DNA of 64,000 bases, from the NCBI GenBank assembly GCA_012103455.1, contig WLWT01000001.1:792001-856000 (forward strand), written 5' to 3'. Every line of letters begins with the position of its first letter. The first letter of the stretch is position 1. A model generated the notes under the pieces. That model saw only the letters and a list, made by a program, of their open reading frames with translations, was not told where the DNA came from and made no database searches. This document shows, piece by piece, positions 54,303 to 62,674 of the stretch. The DNA comes from Gammaproteobacteria bacterium. Lineage in GTDB: Bacteria > Pseudomonadota > Gammaproteobacteria > HK1. The translations under genes and the position numbers were made by a program.

Positions 54303-55985
54303 TTGCCTGAGTCTCAAGAGGTCCGGGCCCGTTGCGCTGATGAGTTGCTGCGCTTGGCCCGCATGGGCGCCGCTTATCCAACCAGGCTCAGTTTTAGCCG
54401 TGCCCTCGTTCGCCGCATGGCCCGCGAGCAGTGGCAGTTCGAGCGTGTGTTATTCGATCTCGACACCGACGGATTCGGCACTGCCGTACTCGCCGTACAC
54501 CTAGGGCGTAGAACTTACTCATTGGTGGCTTTTAGCCACTATTTGGATCCCGAAAAACGCACCGATCGGGTCATTGCCGAAGCCTGGGACGCCACCTTCA
54601 ATCTATTCGACGGCTTGCCGGCGGAAGAAGATCTGACTCGCTTGGCGGCCAATACCCCTAAACAGGAAGCGGGCCGCTTCACTGCTAAAGAGCTGGTCCT
54701 GGCCCGGGCTAATAAAAGCGTGCGCCTGTTCGAGCACGTGGCCGCCAGTCTGGCCCAAGGCAGGCAACCGTCACCCGATCTCTTAGGGCGAGTTGGCTAC
54801 CTCATGCGCACAACGGCGGTTTACGGCAACGGCAAGTTTGGCTGCTCCGATCGGGCACGGATCGGTGATCGGGAAGAATTCCGTAGCGCTTTTCAAGTAG
54901 AGATGCTCTGCGTCTACCTCATTCGCTGGTTCACCTTCGAGCTAGTGGAGCATATCGCGCGGTGTCGGGGCGGGGAAGCTGCCTGCCGCTTGGATGGCGG
55001 TGTCAAACGCTATCTGGGCATCGGCAATGCAACCGGCCTCGGCATGGCACCATTTTTAGTCAGTCATCCGGCGCTACTGCACCGGTGGGTGGAGGCTAAA
55101 GAACAAGCGCTAGTGCACGTGTGCGCCCGTCCCAGCGCCACACCGGTTGAGCAAAGCCGATGGCTGGCGCTGTTGCAACGCGCCAACAGCCACATGCACG
55201 AATGGAATGTTGACGATCTACAGCAACAAGAACGCATTCAGTGTGTGCGTGAAGAACTAGCTAGCCTAGCGCTCTGGACCGAACGCCATTACCCGCGGCC
55301 GTGGCAAGATCACCCGTGGGCCGCGCTCTTCCGCCAGGCCGAGGCGTTCTCGCTCGAAGGTCAAGAACTGATCACGGCGCTTTTGCTAGAAATCGATGAT
55401 GGTTTCGCCGACACCTTGGCTGACCAACTCTTTACTGATGTCGAAGGAGAGCCACTCGACGTCACCATGACAGTAGGCGAGTTGCGCGCCTTGATAGACA
55501 CCCACTATCACTGGTTGGAGCGCATCGATTTCTACACCCCTCGCGCCAACAAATTCTTCTGGTATTACTCGAACGAGAAATTCGAACCGCGTCTTGGCCA
55601 ACGGGCCATCGAAGCAGGTAGCGAACTGGAAATGCCAGTCACGGTGGCTAGAGATGTGCACCGGCTGCGCACCGCTTTGCAAAGCGCGCAGGTGTCAACG
55701 CCATTGGCTCATTTCCTGGTCTCCAGACCGCAGCATCGCCATGTGGCGGCGCGGGTCCAGCAGATCAGCCAGCTCGACTACGGGGAAATTCGTGACAACC
55801 TCATCGGCGACGGTATGCGTCCCATCGATCTCCTGCGCTTCAAACTCGCTTTCTTCGGCGCCAGCAAGTTCGATCCGAAGTCGGAGCTGTGGACGCGGAT
55901 TGCCCTATTCCAGGGTGCACCTTCGCCTCAGCAACTCACTGAACCCGACGCTGATGACTGGGCGTTTCCCCTGCAGCCGCGTTGA
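54303..55985 (+). CDS. Conserved-looking protein of unknown function (560 aa)
   Basis: Starts at TTG 54303, 10 bp after the kinase stop. No signal peptide or membrane segment. Notable blocks: 'QWQFERVLFDLDTDGFGTAVLAV', 'VGYLMRTTAVYGNGKFGCSDR', 'VKRYLGIGNATGLGMAPFLVSHPALLHRWVEAKE', and 'LERIDFYTPRANKFFWYYSNEKFEPRLG'. The glycine-rich 'GIGNATGLGMA' could be a nucleotide or cofactor loop. I do not recognise a family. A 3-bp gap to the DUF3726 gene suggests the two act together. Confidence 0.75.
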   Translation: MPESQEVRARCADELLRLARMGAAYPTRLSFSRALVRRMAREQWQFERVLFDLDTDGFGTAVLAVHLGRRTYSLVAFSHYLDPEKRTDRVIAEAWDATFNLFDGLPAEEDLTRLAANTPKQEAGRFTAKELVLARANKSVRLFEHVAASLAQGRQPSPDLLGRVGYLMRTTAVYGNGKFGCSDRARIGDREEFRSAFQVEMLCVYLIRWFTFELVEHIARCRGGEAACRLDGGVKRYLGIGNATGLGMAPFLVSHPALLHRWVEAKEQALVHVCARPSATPVEQSRWLALLQRANSHMHEWNVDDLQQQERIQCVREELASLALWTERHYPRPWQDHPWAALFRQAEAFSLEGQELITALLLEIDDGFADTLADQLFTDVEGEPLDVTMTVGELRALIDTHYHWLERIDFYTPRANKFFWYYSNEKFEPRLGQRAIEAGSELEMPVTVARDVHRLRTALQSAQVSTPLAHFLVSRPQHRHVAARVQQISQLDYGEIRDNLIGDGMRPIDLLRFKLAFFGASKFDPKSELWTRIALFQGAPSPQQLTEPDADDWAFPLQPR

Positions 55986-55988
55986 TGT

Positions 55989-56621
55989 ATGCACCTGTCC
56001 TTATCCGAACTCAATTTCTATGCCCGACGTGCAGCTTTTGCCACCGGTTTACCCTGGGGCTTCGGCACAGCTTTTGGAGGGGCGCTAACCCGCCTAGCGG
56101 CATTTGGCCACGACCCAGCGATAGTGGCGGCACAAGCGCTTACGAACTTAGCTACCGGACGCGCCGGGAGGCTCGCGCACACAGGATTCGAGCAGTCCCA
56201 TTGGGCGCCTGACACACCAGCTTTTTTATCAGCCGCCTGGGTGGGTCCTTTGGTAGACGATTGGCTGGCATTGAAGGCCAATTCAAAACACGTCTTGCGC
56301 ATTGAAAATGCCGATCTGCCCCAGCTTTTAAGCGCCTATCTGGCGCCCTGTTCAATTGCTGTAAACGGCGGACCTGCAACCCCGGCGGAAGCGGTATTGG
56401 CGAGCCACAACAGTACCGGGCCGGCTTGTATGTTGATTGAAGCTAGCGTTGTTAAAGCCGGTGGACGTCGTAGTGACAGCAGGAAGGATGGGATAGAGGG
56501 CGTGGACGTCGATGCTGCTGGATGGGCGGTGGTGCAAGAGTTTTTTGCGCGCTGCAACGTCTTCTCAGATGAGCGATCACGGGCAGCGGGCGCCGGTGCC
56601 GGTTTAGTAGACCGCGACTAG
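55989..56621 (+). CDS. DUF3726 domain protein
   Basis: 210 residues. It matches the DUF3726 pattern: 'LSLSELNFYARRAAFATGLPWGFGTAFGGALTRLAAFG' at the N-terminus, then Ala/Gly-rich central strands and 'VDVDAAGWAVVQEFFARCNV' near the C-terminus. Function unknown; found with diverse catabolic operons. It starts 3 bp after the 560-aa protein, so the two are almost certainly co-translated. It ends the plus-strand cluster that begins at 50.0 kb. Confidence 0.7.
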   Translation: MHLSLSELNFYARRAAFATGLPWGFGTAFGGALTRLAAFGHDPAIVAAQALTNLATGRAGRLAHTGFEQSHWAPDTPAFLSAAWVGPLVDDWLALKANSKHVLRIENADLPQLLSAYLAPCSIAVNGGPATPAEAVLASHNSTGPACMLIEASVVKAGGRRSDSRKDGIEGVDVDAAGWAVVQEFFARCNVFSDERSRAAGAGAGLVDRD

Positions 56622-56684
56622 GCTCACTCGATTCACTCCCGATCAGTACCACCCTAAGCACAACAACGACGGTCCCAGACCGCC

Positions 56685-56726
56685 ATCGTTAAGCAGCTAT
56701 CGTTAAGCAGCCATCGTTAAGCAGGC
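56685..56726. repeat. 14-bp tandem repeat, three copies
   Basis: ATCGTTAAGCAGCT, ATCGTTAAGCAGCC and ATCGTTAAGCAGGC back to back between the ends of two convergent genes (DUF3726 and the PEP-CTERM protein). Confidence 0.85.
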
Positions 56727-56738
56727 ATAGGATCTGCT

Positions 56739-57677
56739 CTAGTTTCTACGCAGCCAGGGGCGACGCCTTGAGATGATCAGACCAACCAAGCCAAAGCCCA
56801 GCAGGGCGAGTGGGGCCGGCTCAGGGACACTCGATGCGTTACAGCCCGCGGTACTTGCGTCACAAAGACGGACAATGAAGTCCGCAGAAGTTCTGTTGCC
56901 GTGGGAATCCGCGGCGATCGCTTCCACTGCGTATAGACTACCAACCGTACCGCCAGTGGTATCCCAAGACAACAGACCAGAGCTGTTCAATTCGATGGTG
57001 TTACCTCCAATAGCGGCCAGAGAATTGACACCGGATTCAAAAAGGGGCGCAAAGGACCAAGTCACATCATCGCCATCCGGATCAGTCGCACTCAGTTGGA
57101 AAGCTTGATTGCCACCCACCGCCAGATCCACGATAGGGGAGAAATTGTCGATTACGGCACTATCGTTGCCGGAACCATCCAGAACGATGGTTTGCGTCAT
57201 TTGTAAATCACTCGGAGAAGCCGGCTCAGTATTGAGAACCTCGTCCTGATAATAGGCGCCACGCACAACGCCAACTGAAAACGTACCAGCGGTCGAATAA
57301 GTGTGGGTAACCTTCTGTTCAACTAAGAGAATGTTCTCATCGGCGAAGACCCCAGTGACTACACCTTCACCGGAGGAAGTGACAAAAACATTAGGGTCAT
57401 TAAAGAAGATCCTATTGACGGGTACATCTATAGCACCTAAAACATTGTCAATAGTGAACACCATATCTCCAGAATTGAGATTTATATTGTCAAGTATTGA
57501 GGTAGCTTGCCAGTATGTCCTGGAGGTAATCTCCACTGTGTTGCTGCCATTGTTCGTAAAGAAGCTGGTGCCGCCGCGGTAGTGATCAGCTAGCGTGTTT
57601 GCACTGGCCAGGGCTAAAGCAGCAACTGTAGTAATGCTCAGCACACTCCGTAAAGTTCCGGTTAAAAACGAGGCCAT
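56739..57677 (-). CDS. PEP-CTERM sorted exported protein
   Basis: 312 residues from the ATG at 57677 (GGAG eight bases before it). A signal peptide (SITTVAALALASANTLA) is followed by a beta-rich body with a cadherin/Ig-like stretch ('FQLSATDPDGDDVTWSFAPLF...LSSGLLSWDTTGG'-type). The C-terminus is 'VPEPAPLALLGFGLVGLIISRRRPWLRR', a standard PEP-CTERM tag (PEP motif, membrane segment, Arg-rich end) for exosortase/EpsH processing. No exosortase gene is in the window. Likely a surface or extracellular-matrix protein. Confidence 0.88.
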   Translation of the reverse strand: MASFLTGTLRSVLSITTVAALALASANTLADHYRGGTSFFTNNGSNTVEITSRTYWQATSILDNINLNSGDMVFTIDNVLGAIDVPVNRIFFNDPNVFVTSSGEGVVTGVFADENILLVEQKVTHTYSTAGTFSVGVVRGAYYQDEVLNTEPASPSDLQMTQTIVLDGSGNDSAVIDNFSPIVDLAVGGNQAFQLSATDPDGDDVTWSFAPLFESGVNSLAAIGGNTIELNSSGLLSWDTTGGTVGSLYAVEAIAADSHGNRTSADFIVRLCDASTAGCNASSVPEPAPLALLGFGLVGLIISRRRPWLRRN

Positions 57678-58396
57678 GTTTTTCTCCGATGTTGAATATC
57701 GTTGTTTTATACTTGCCTTAACCGTTAGCACTATCCGTGCCAACACCTAAAACACAAAGAAAAACAAAGAGTTGCTAACCCAAAGAAACAACAATATCAG
57801 TAAAATGTAAAAGATTCCGACACAATTCGTGGGTCACATCCGTACCTCGTTGGCGAAAATACGGCCCTGCGGGGACTAGCACAAGGGGCCTGCCGGCCGT
57901 GTCAGTGCACTCGCCGTACAGATGAGCCCAGCGTCTGTCGCGTAGCCCATCGGTCAGCGAACAACGCGGTCATGGGCCGTCGTTGCCGAGGCGCGATTCG
58001 AAGAACTGCCATCCCCCCAAAAACAAATAAAGGGCGCCTCTAAAAATAGTCATTGTTTCGTGAGTGCAAGGAAGCACCGCGCGCACAACCGCAGTGTATA
58101 GGTGATACCTGAGGATTCGAGCACGGCGCTGACGCCGCAATTGCGGAAAAAGTGCATTTGTTAGAGGTGCCCTAAAAGCGGTCGTGGCCCATGACTTTGC
58201 CTAGACCGGCTCCCGTTGAGATTGCGGCGGCGCTCAAGCACGCAGTAGCACGCGAGTGGGTCCTAGTAACGAAGTTAAACCCGTCTCATTGATGATAGCG
58301 CAAGGGATAATAGCGGAAGGAATCCCTTAGAAAGATAAGTGTAAGATTTCCCGACACCGGGAGGAGCAGCGAACACCGGGCATTGGCTACCTCGAA
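57678..58396. other. Intergenic region with a MITE; otherwise no gene seen
   Basis: 719 bases: the promoter region of the PEP-CTERM gene (AT-rich around 57760-57820), then a GC-rich stretch without a convincing reading frame, the MITE at 58032-58172, and short codon-like scraps up to 58340 that I cannot assign. Confidence 0.5.
58032..58172. mobile_element. MITE-like element, copy 3 (141 bp)
   Basis: Ends GGGCGCCTCTAAAAATAGTC and GCATTTGTTAGAGGTGCCC, flanked by TAAA at 58028-58031 and 58173-58176. The interior matches copies 1 and 2. TAAA here and TTTA at copy 1 are complementary, suggesting one target preference. Confidence 0.85.
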
Positions 58397-59350
58397 GTGC
58401 TTGCTGCACTCGCGAGCGGATCAAACGCGCGGCACAACAACTTGCCCATCACGCAACAGCCATCCACCGGCCCCTTCACCACCACCGAGCGCATCATCAT
58501 CACCGTGCCGGTGCTGGCTGCGTCCTTGCTGCACGCCGTCAATATGAGCACGGCCTATGTTGCCCTGCCCAATATCCAAGGCAACCTATCGGCCACACCG
58601 AGTCAAATCGGCTGGATTATCACTGCTTTTGTAGTCGCAAGCGCCATCGGCACCATCGTCACCGGCTGGCTGTCCGGTCAATGCGGACGGCGCAATGTGT
58701 TTCTCGCATCGATCGCGGGCTTTACGGTGACCGCACTGATGTGCGCCTTCGCCTCCAGCCTCAACGAGTTGGTGCTATACCGCGCCATCCAAGGCTTCGT
58801 CAGTGCGCCGCTGATGCCCATCTCCCAGTCCATCATGCTAGACACTTATCCGCGCGAGCGGCACGGCTTCGCCATGAGCATCTGGTCCATGGGCATGATC
58901 ATGGGCCCCGTGATCGGACCTACCGTGGGGGCATTGCTGACGGAGTGGTACAATTGGCGCTACCTGTTCTTCATGAACGTACCCCTGGGCATCATTGCCT
59001 ACACCGGTATCTGGTCAGTGCTGCCGGACGCACGGCAGAGCAAAGCCAAGCTGGACTGGACCGGCGTTAGCGCCCTCATCATCGCCGTCGCCGCGCTGCA
59101 ACTCATGCTTGACCGGGGGGGCAAAGCTAGGGTTGGTTCGAATCACTGGAGATTCAAATCGAGGCGGCCGTGGCCGCCGGTGGCTTTTATATAGTTCGTG
59201 GTGCACTGTTTAACGGCCACCAACCCCTACCTGAACCTCAGGCTCTTGCAAGATCGCAACCTCGTGGTCGGTTTATTCCTGATATTCGTGTTCGGCATCT
59301 GTGCGTTTTCCACCATGCTGGTGCTGCCGCTCTTCTTGCAAACGGTGCAA
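58397..59350 (+). pseudogene. DHA2-family MFS transporter (EmrB/QacA type), frameshifted and truncated
   Basis: The first frame (58397-59194) covers 'NMSTAYVALPNIQGNLSATPSQIGWIITAFVVASAIGTIVTGWLSGQCGRRNVF' through 'WYNWRYLFFMNVPLGIIAYTGIWSVLPD', the DHA2 hallmark region. A frame change in the G-run near 59120 leads to 'MAAGGFYIVRGALFNG', and another near 59195 to 'VHCLTATNPYLNLRLLQDRNLVVGLFLIFVFGICAFSTMLVLPLFLQT'. After that the sequence joins a GMC oxidoreductase fragment. About half of the transporter is missing. Confidence 0.8.
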
Positions 59351-59410
59351 GCAAAGCGGTCGAGTTCTGGCACACTGCCAGACGGCTGCGGCGCCTGCGG
59401 GAGAGAGTTC

Positions 59411-59529
59411 GTGTCAGGACAATACGGCTACATCATTGTGGGAGCAGGCTTGGCGGGGCAGTGCTGGCCAAGCGTCCGAGCGCGAAATCCGGTAACAAAG
59501 TGCTGTTGCTGGAGGCTGGCGGCAAGCGG
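59411..59529 (+). pseudogene. GMC oxidoreductase (choline-dehydrogenase-like) N-terminal scrap
   Basis: GTGTCAGGACAATACGGCTA reads 'SGQYGYIIVGAGLAGQ', then a frame change to 'AVLAKRPSAKSGNKVLLLEAGGK'. This is the FAD-binding start '[20 protein letters not shown]...VLLLEAGG' of GMC oxidoreductases. Only about 38 residues remain. It runs directly into the MttB-family gene. Confidence 0.7.
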
Positions 59530-61101
59530 GTGAATGCAGACTCGGCCACGCCACGCCGCGGCACTGGCCGCCGCCGGCGTAGAGGCCGCCAGCCGGCGCT
59601 GGCGAAGGTGCCGCGCTTGGCGCCGCGGGCGGTAGCCAATCCGTTTCCACCGCTGCAAATCCTGAGCGACGATCAGGTGGAGAGCATCCATGGGGCATCA
59701 CTCATAGTCCTGCGTGATCATGGCCTCAAGGTGTTGGATGCAAGCACGCGGGAACGGCTACGCCACGCTGGTGCCGGGATCGACGATAAAGCCATGGTGC
59801 GCTTCGATCCGGACATGGTCATGGAATATATGGCCAAGACCTCCGGCGCATTCGACTTACGCGCCCGCAATCCCGCGCACAACGCGCACATGGGCGGCAA
59901 TCGCATCAACTTCACGCCGGTACAAGGCCCCTCCTTCGTCTCCTGCCTCAACCGAGGCCGCCGCGCCGGCACCTACGCCGAGATGTGCGATTTCCTGCGC
60001 CTGGTCCATTGCCTGGGTATCGTCAACATAGGCACGGCCAGCCCCTTCGAACCCTTGGATCTGCCGGCGCACACACGGCATCTGGACAAGTACTACGCTG
60101 CTATTACCTGCCACGACAAGCTCTGGAATATCTCCTTGCTGGGAGGCTTCAGGGCCCGCGACGGCCTCGCCATGGTGCGCATCGCCCACGGCTTGGAAGC
60201 GGACGCGGCGCTGCCGGCACCGGCCGCCTTCGGCAACATCAACACCAATTCACCGCGGCAACTGGACGCCAATATGAGCGACGGATTGACCGTGCTCGCG
60301 CAAGCCGGCCAGCCGGTGGTGGTGACGCCGTTTACTTTGCTGGGCGCCATGGCCCCCACCACATTGGCCGGCGCCTTGGTGCAGCAAAACGCCGAAGCGC
60401 TGGGGGTCATCGTACTCACACAAGTGATACGGGCCGGAACGCCGGTGATCTATGGCGGCTTTACCTCGAACGTGGACATGAAGTCGGGTGCGCCCGCCTT
60501 CGGCACTCCTGAATACTTCAAGTGCACCGTCGCTGGTGCCCAATTGGCGCGGCGCTACGGACTGCCGTTTCGGGCCAGCAATACCAACGCCGCAAATGCG
60601 GTAGACGCGCAAGCCGCCTACGAGAGCCAGATGTCTTTGTGGGCGTGTGTCATGGGTCATACCAACCTCATCAACCACGGCGCTGGCTGGTTGGAGGGCG
60701 GTCTTACCGGATCGTTCGAAAAGCTCATCATCGATGCGGAAATGTTGCAGATGATGGCTGAGCTGCTAGAACCCATCGCTACTGATGCCGAGCAACTGGC
60801 CGTGGAGGCCATCGCCGCGGTCCCGCCTGGTGGCCATTTTTTCGGTGCCGATCACACCTTGGCACGCTACAAAGACGCCTTCTATACACCGCTAGTATCG
60901 GACTGGCGCAACTTTGAATCCTGGTCCGAAGCGGGCTGCCCTACGACGGCGGAGCAGGCGAACCGCGTGTGGCAAGCACTTTTAAAAGAATACGAGCCGC
61001 CGCCTTTGGATCCGGCGCTGAACGAAGCGCTGCAAGCTTACATGGCCAAACGCAAAGAGGAGATAACCAAAGGAATAGACACTGAGCGGGATGGACACTG
61101 A
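59530..61101 (+). CDS. MttB-family (COG5598) methyltransferase, non-pyrrolysine
   Basis: 523 residues from the GTG at 59530, which sits at the end of the GMC scrap. The basic N-terminus 'RRGTGRRRRRGRQPA' is usual for the family, then 'QILSDDQVESIHGASLIVLRDHGLKVLD', 'ARNPAHNAHMGGNRINFTPVQGPSFV', 'FGNINTNSPRQLDANMSDGLTVLAQAGQPVVVTPFTLLGAMAPTTLAGALVQQNAE' and 'INHGAGWLEGGLTGSFEKLIIDAEMLQM'. The frame has no internal TAG, so it is a non-pyrrolysine relative; several demethylate glycine betaine or similar quaternary amines onto a corrinoid protein. No corrinoid protein is nearby. The last codons lie in a 16-bp tandem repeat. Confidence 0.85.
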   Translation: MNADSATPRRGTGRRRRRGRQPALAKVPRLAPRAVANPFPPLQILSDDQVESIHGASLIVLRDHGLKVLDASTRERLRHAGAGIDDKAMVRFDPDMVMEYMAKTSGAFDLRARNPAHNAHMGGNRINFTPVQGPSFVSCLNRGRRAGTYAEMCDFLRLVHCLGIVNIGTASPFEPLDLPAHTRHLDKYYAAITCHDKLWNISLLGGFRARDGLAMVRIAHGLEADAALPAPAAFGNINTNSPRQLDANMSDGLTVLAQAGQPVVVTPFTLLGAMAPTTLAGALVQQNAEALGVIVLTQVIRAGTPVIYGGFTSNVDMKSGAPAFGTPEYFKCTVAGAQLARRYGLPFRASNTNAANAVDAQAAYESQMSLWACVMGHTNLINHGAGWLEGGLTGSFEKLIIDAEMLQMMAELLEPIATDAEQLAVEAIAAVPPGGHFFGADHTLARYKDAFYTPLVSDWRNFESWSEAGCPTTAEQANRVWQALLKEYEPPPLDPALNEALQAYMAKRKEEITKGIDTERDGH

Positions 61102-61125
61102 GCGGGATGGACACTGAGCGGGATG
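61078..61125. repeat. 16-bp tandem repeat, three perfect copies
   Basis: GACACTGAGCGGGATG at 61078-61093, 61094-61109 and 61110-61125. The first copies encode the C-terminal residues and stop of the MttB-family gene; the array ends five bases before the ampG start. Confidence 0.95.
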
Positions 61126-61129
61126 GACG

Positions 61130-62674
61130 ATGAGCGCTGAGTCCGCCGGCACATGGCGAAGCGCCTTCGCCGCACTGATGGAGCGCCGTGCCATCGCCAT
61201 GCTCTTTTTGGGTTTCTCCGCCGGTCTACCGCTTCTGCTCATCTTCGGCACGTTGTCGGTCTGGCTGCGCGAGGCTGGTGTGGACCGGGCCACCGTCACT
61301 TTCTTCAGTTGGGCCGCCCTCGGTTACTCGTTCAAATTCGTCTGGGCGCCGCTGGTTGACCGCTTACCCATAGCGGGCTTGACCGCCCGGCTGGGGCGCC
61401 GCCGGGGCTGGCTGCTGCTATCCCAAATCGCCCTGGCCGGGGCGCTGCTTTTGACCTCTGCTTTCGATCCGCAAACCAGCCTCACCCTGACCGCCGCGGG
61501 CGCCCTCATAATCGGCTTTTGCGCCGCCACCCAAGATATCGTCATCGATGCTTACCGCATCGAATCGGCGCCGCCCGAGCTGCAATCCATGCTGTCGTCC
61601 ATGTACATCGCCGGCTACCGCATCGGCATGCTCGTAGGCGGTGCGGGCGCTTTGCAGTTGGCCTCGGCATGGGGGGGCGAGGCGTATGTTTACAGTGCCT
61701 GGCGCGGCACCTATCAGATGATGGCACTGGCCATGCTGGTGGGCATTATCACCACTTTGTGCATACCTGAGCCGGCCCATCAAGATAACCATGCCGATAC
61801 GCTACACGGCACCCGCGCATACGGCTTATTCGTGCTGACTTTCGCCGTGTGCGCGGCCGCCTTCGTTGTTGTTTTCAGTGCCTCGGGCGCTTCGTTCAAA
61901 TGGCTGGCTAGTCAACTCCATGAGCACCACCACCTGCACCGGAACATCGCCGGTTTCTTGAGCGAAAGCGGGCGCCTGGTCGCGTCCGTGGCGGGCGCCG
62001 GACTCGCTGCGTGGCTCTGTGTTCAGGCCAAAGTCGTGCCGGCGGCGCACATTCGTGTCACTTATATCGCGCCAGTGGCCGACTTTCTTGAACGGCACGG
62101 GCGCACCGCCGTCGTTGTGCTGTTGCTCATCGGCAGCTACCGCATCGCCGATATCGTCATGGGCGCCATCGCCAACGTGTTCTACCTGGACGCCGGTTAC
62201 ACCAAGGATCAGATCGCCACCTACTCCAAGTTCTGGGGCCTGTGGGCCACTATCGCCGGCGGCTTCCTGGGCGGCATTCTATCGCTGCGCTTCGGTGTCT
62301 ACCGCATTCTATTCCTGGGCGCGGTGCTGGCGGCGGTCACCAACCTGCTATTCGCATGGCTGGCTATGCAAGAAGCCGACACCGTCCTCCTCGCCGGCGT
62401 CATCATCGCCGACAACTTGAGCGCGGGACTGGCCGGCGCCGCCTTTGTCGCTTATCTATCCAGCCTGACCAACGTCTCTTTCACGGCCATGCAATACGCC
62501 CTGTTCAGTTCCATCATGACCTTACTGCCCAAGCTTTTGGCCGGTTATTCCGGCACCATGGTCGATGCCATGGGATATGAGCGTTTCTTCATTCTCACCG
62601 CGCTACTCGGCCTACCCGTGCTACTGTTGACATGGCTGGCCGCCCGCTTGCAGCGGGCTCGTCAAAACCGGTAG
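61130..62674 (+). CDS. ampG: Muropeptide permease AmpG
   Basis: 514 residues with about fourteen membrane segments, the AmpG-type MFS. Motifs: 'FLGFSAGLPLLLIFGTLSVWLREAGVDRATVTFFSW', 'YSFKFVWAPLVDRLP', 'GFCAATQDIVIDAYRIE', and the late 'LSAGLAGAAFVAYLSSLTNVSFTAMQYALFSS'. It imports anhydro-muropeptides for cell-wall recycling. The start ATG lies five bases after the repeat array. It overlaps the convergent aroDE gene by 13 bp. Confidence 0.9.
   Translation: MSAESAGTWRSAFAALMERRAIAMLFLGFSAGLPLLLIFGTLSVWLREAGVDRATVTFFSWAALGYSFKFVWAPLVDRLPIAGLTARLGRRRGWLLLSQIALAGALLLTSAFDPQTSLTLTAAGALIIGFCAATQDIVIDAYRIESAPPELQSMLSSMYIAGYRIGMLVGGAGALQLASAWGGEAYVYSAWRGTYQMMALAMLVGIITTLCIPEPAHQDNHADTLHGTRAYGLFVLTFAVCAAAFVVVFSASGASFKWLASQLHEHHHLHRNIAGFLSESGRLVASVAGAGLAAWLCVQAKVVPAAHIRVTYIAPVADFLERHGRTAVVVLLLIGSYRIADIVMGAIANVFYLDAGYTKDQIATYSKFWGLWATIAGGFLGGILSLRFGVYRILFLGAVLAAVTNLLFAWLAMQEADTVLLAGVIIADNLSAGLAGAAFVAYLSSLTNVSFTAMQYALFSSIMTLLPKLLAGYSGTMVDAMGYERFFILTALLGLPVLLLTWLAARLQRARQNR

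Noticed and set aside
59530..61101. Possible pyrrolysine-containing methyltransferase
   Set aside because: The MttB-family frame has no internal TAG codon, so it is a non-pyrrolysine relative.
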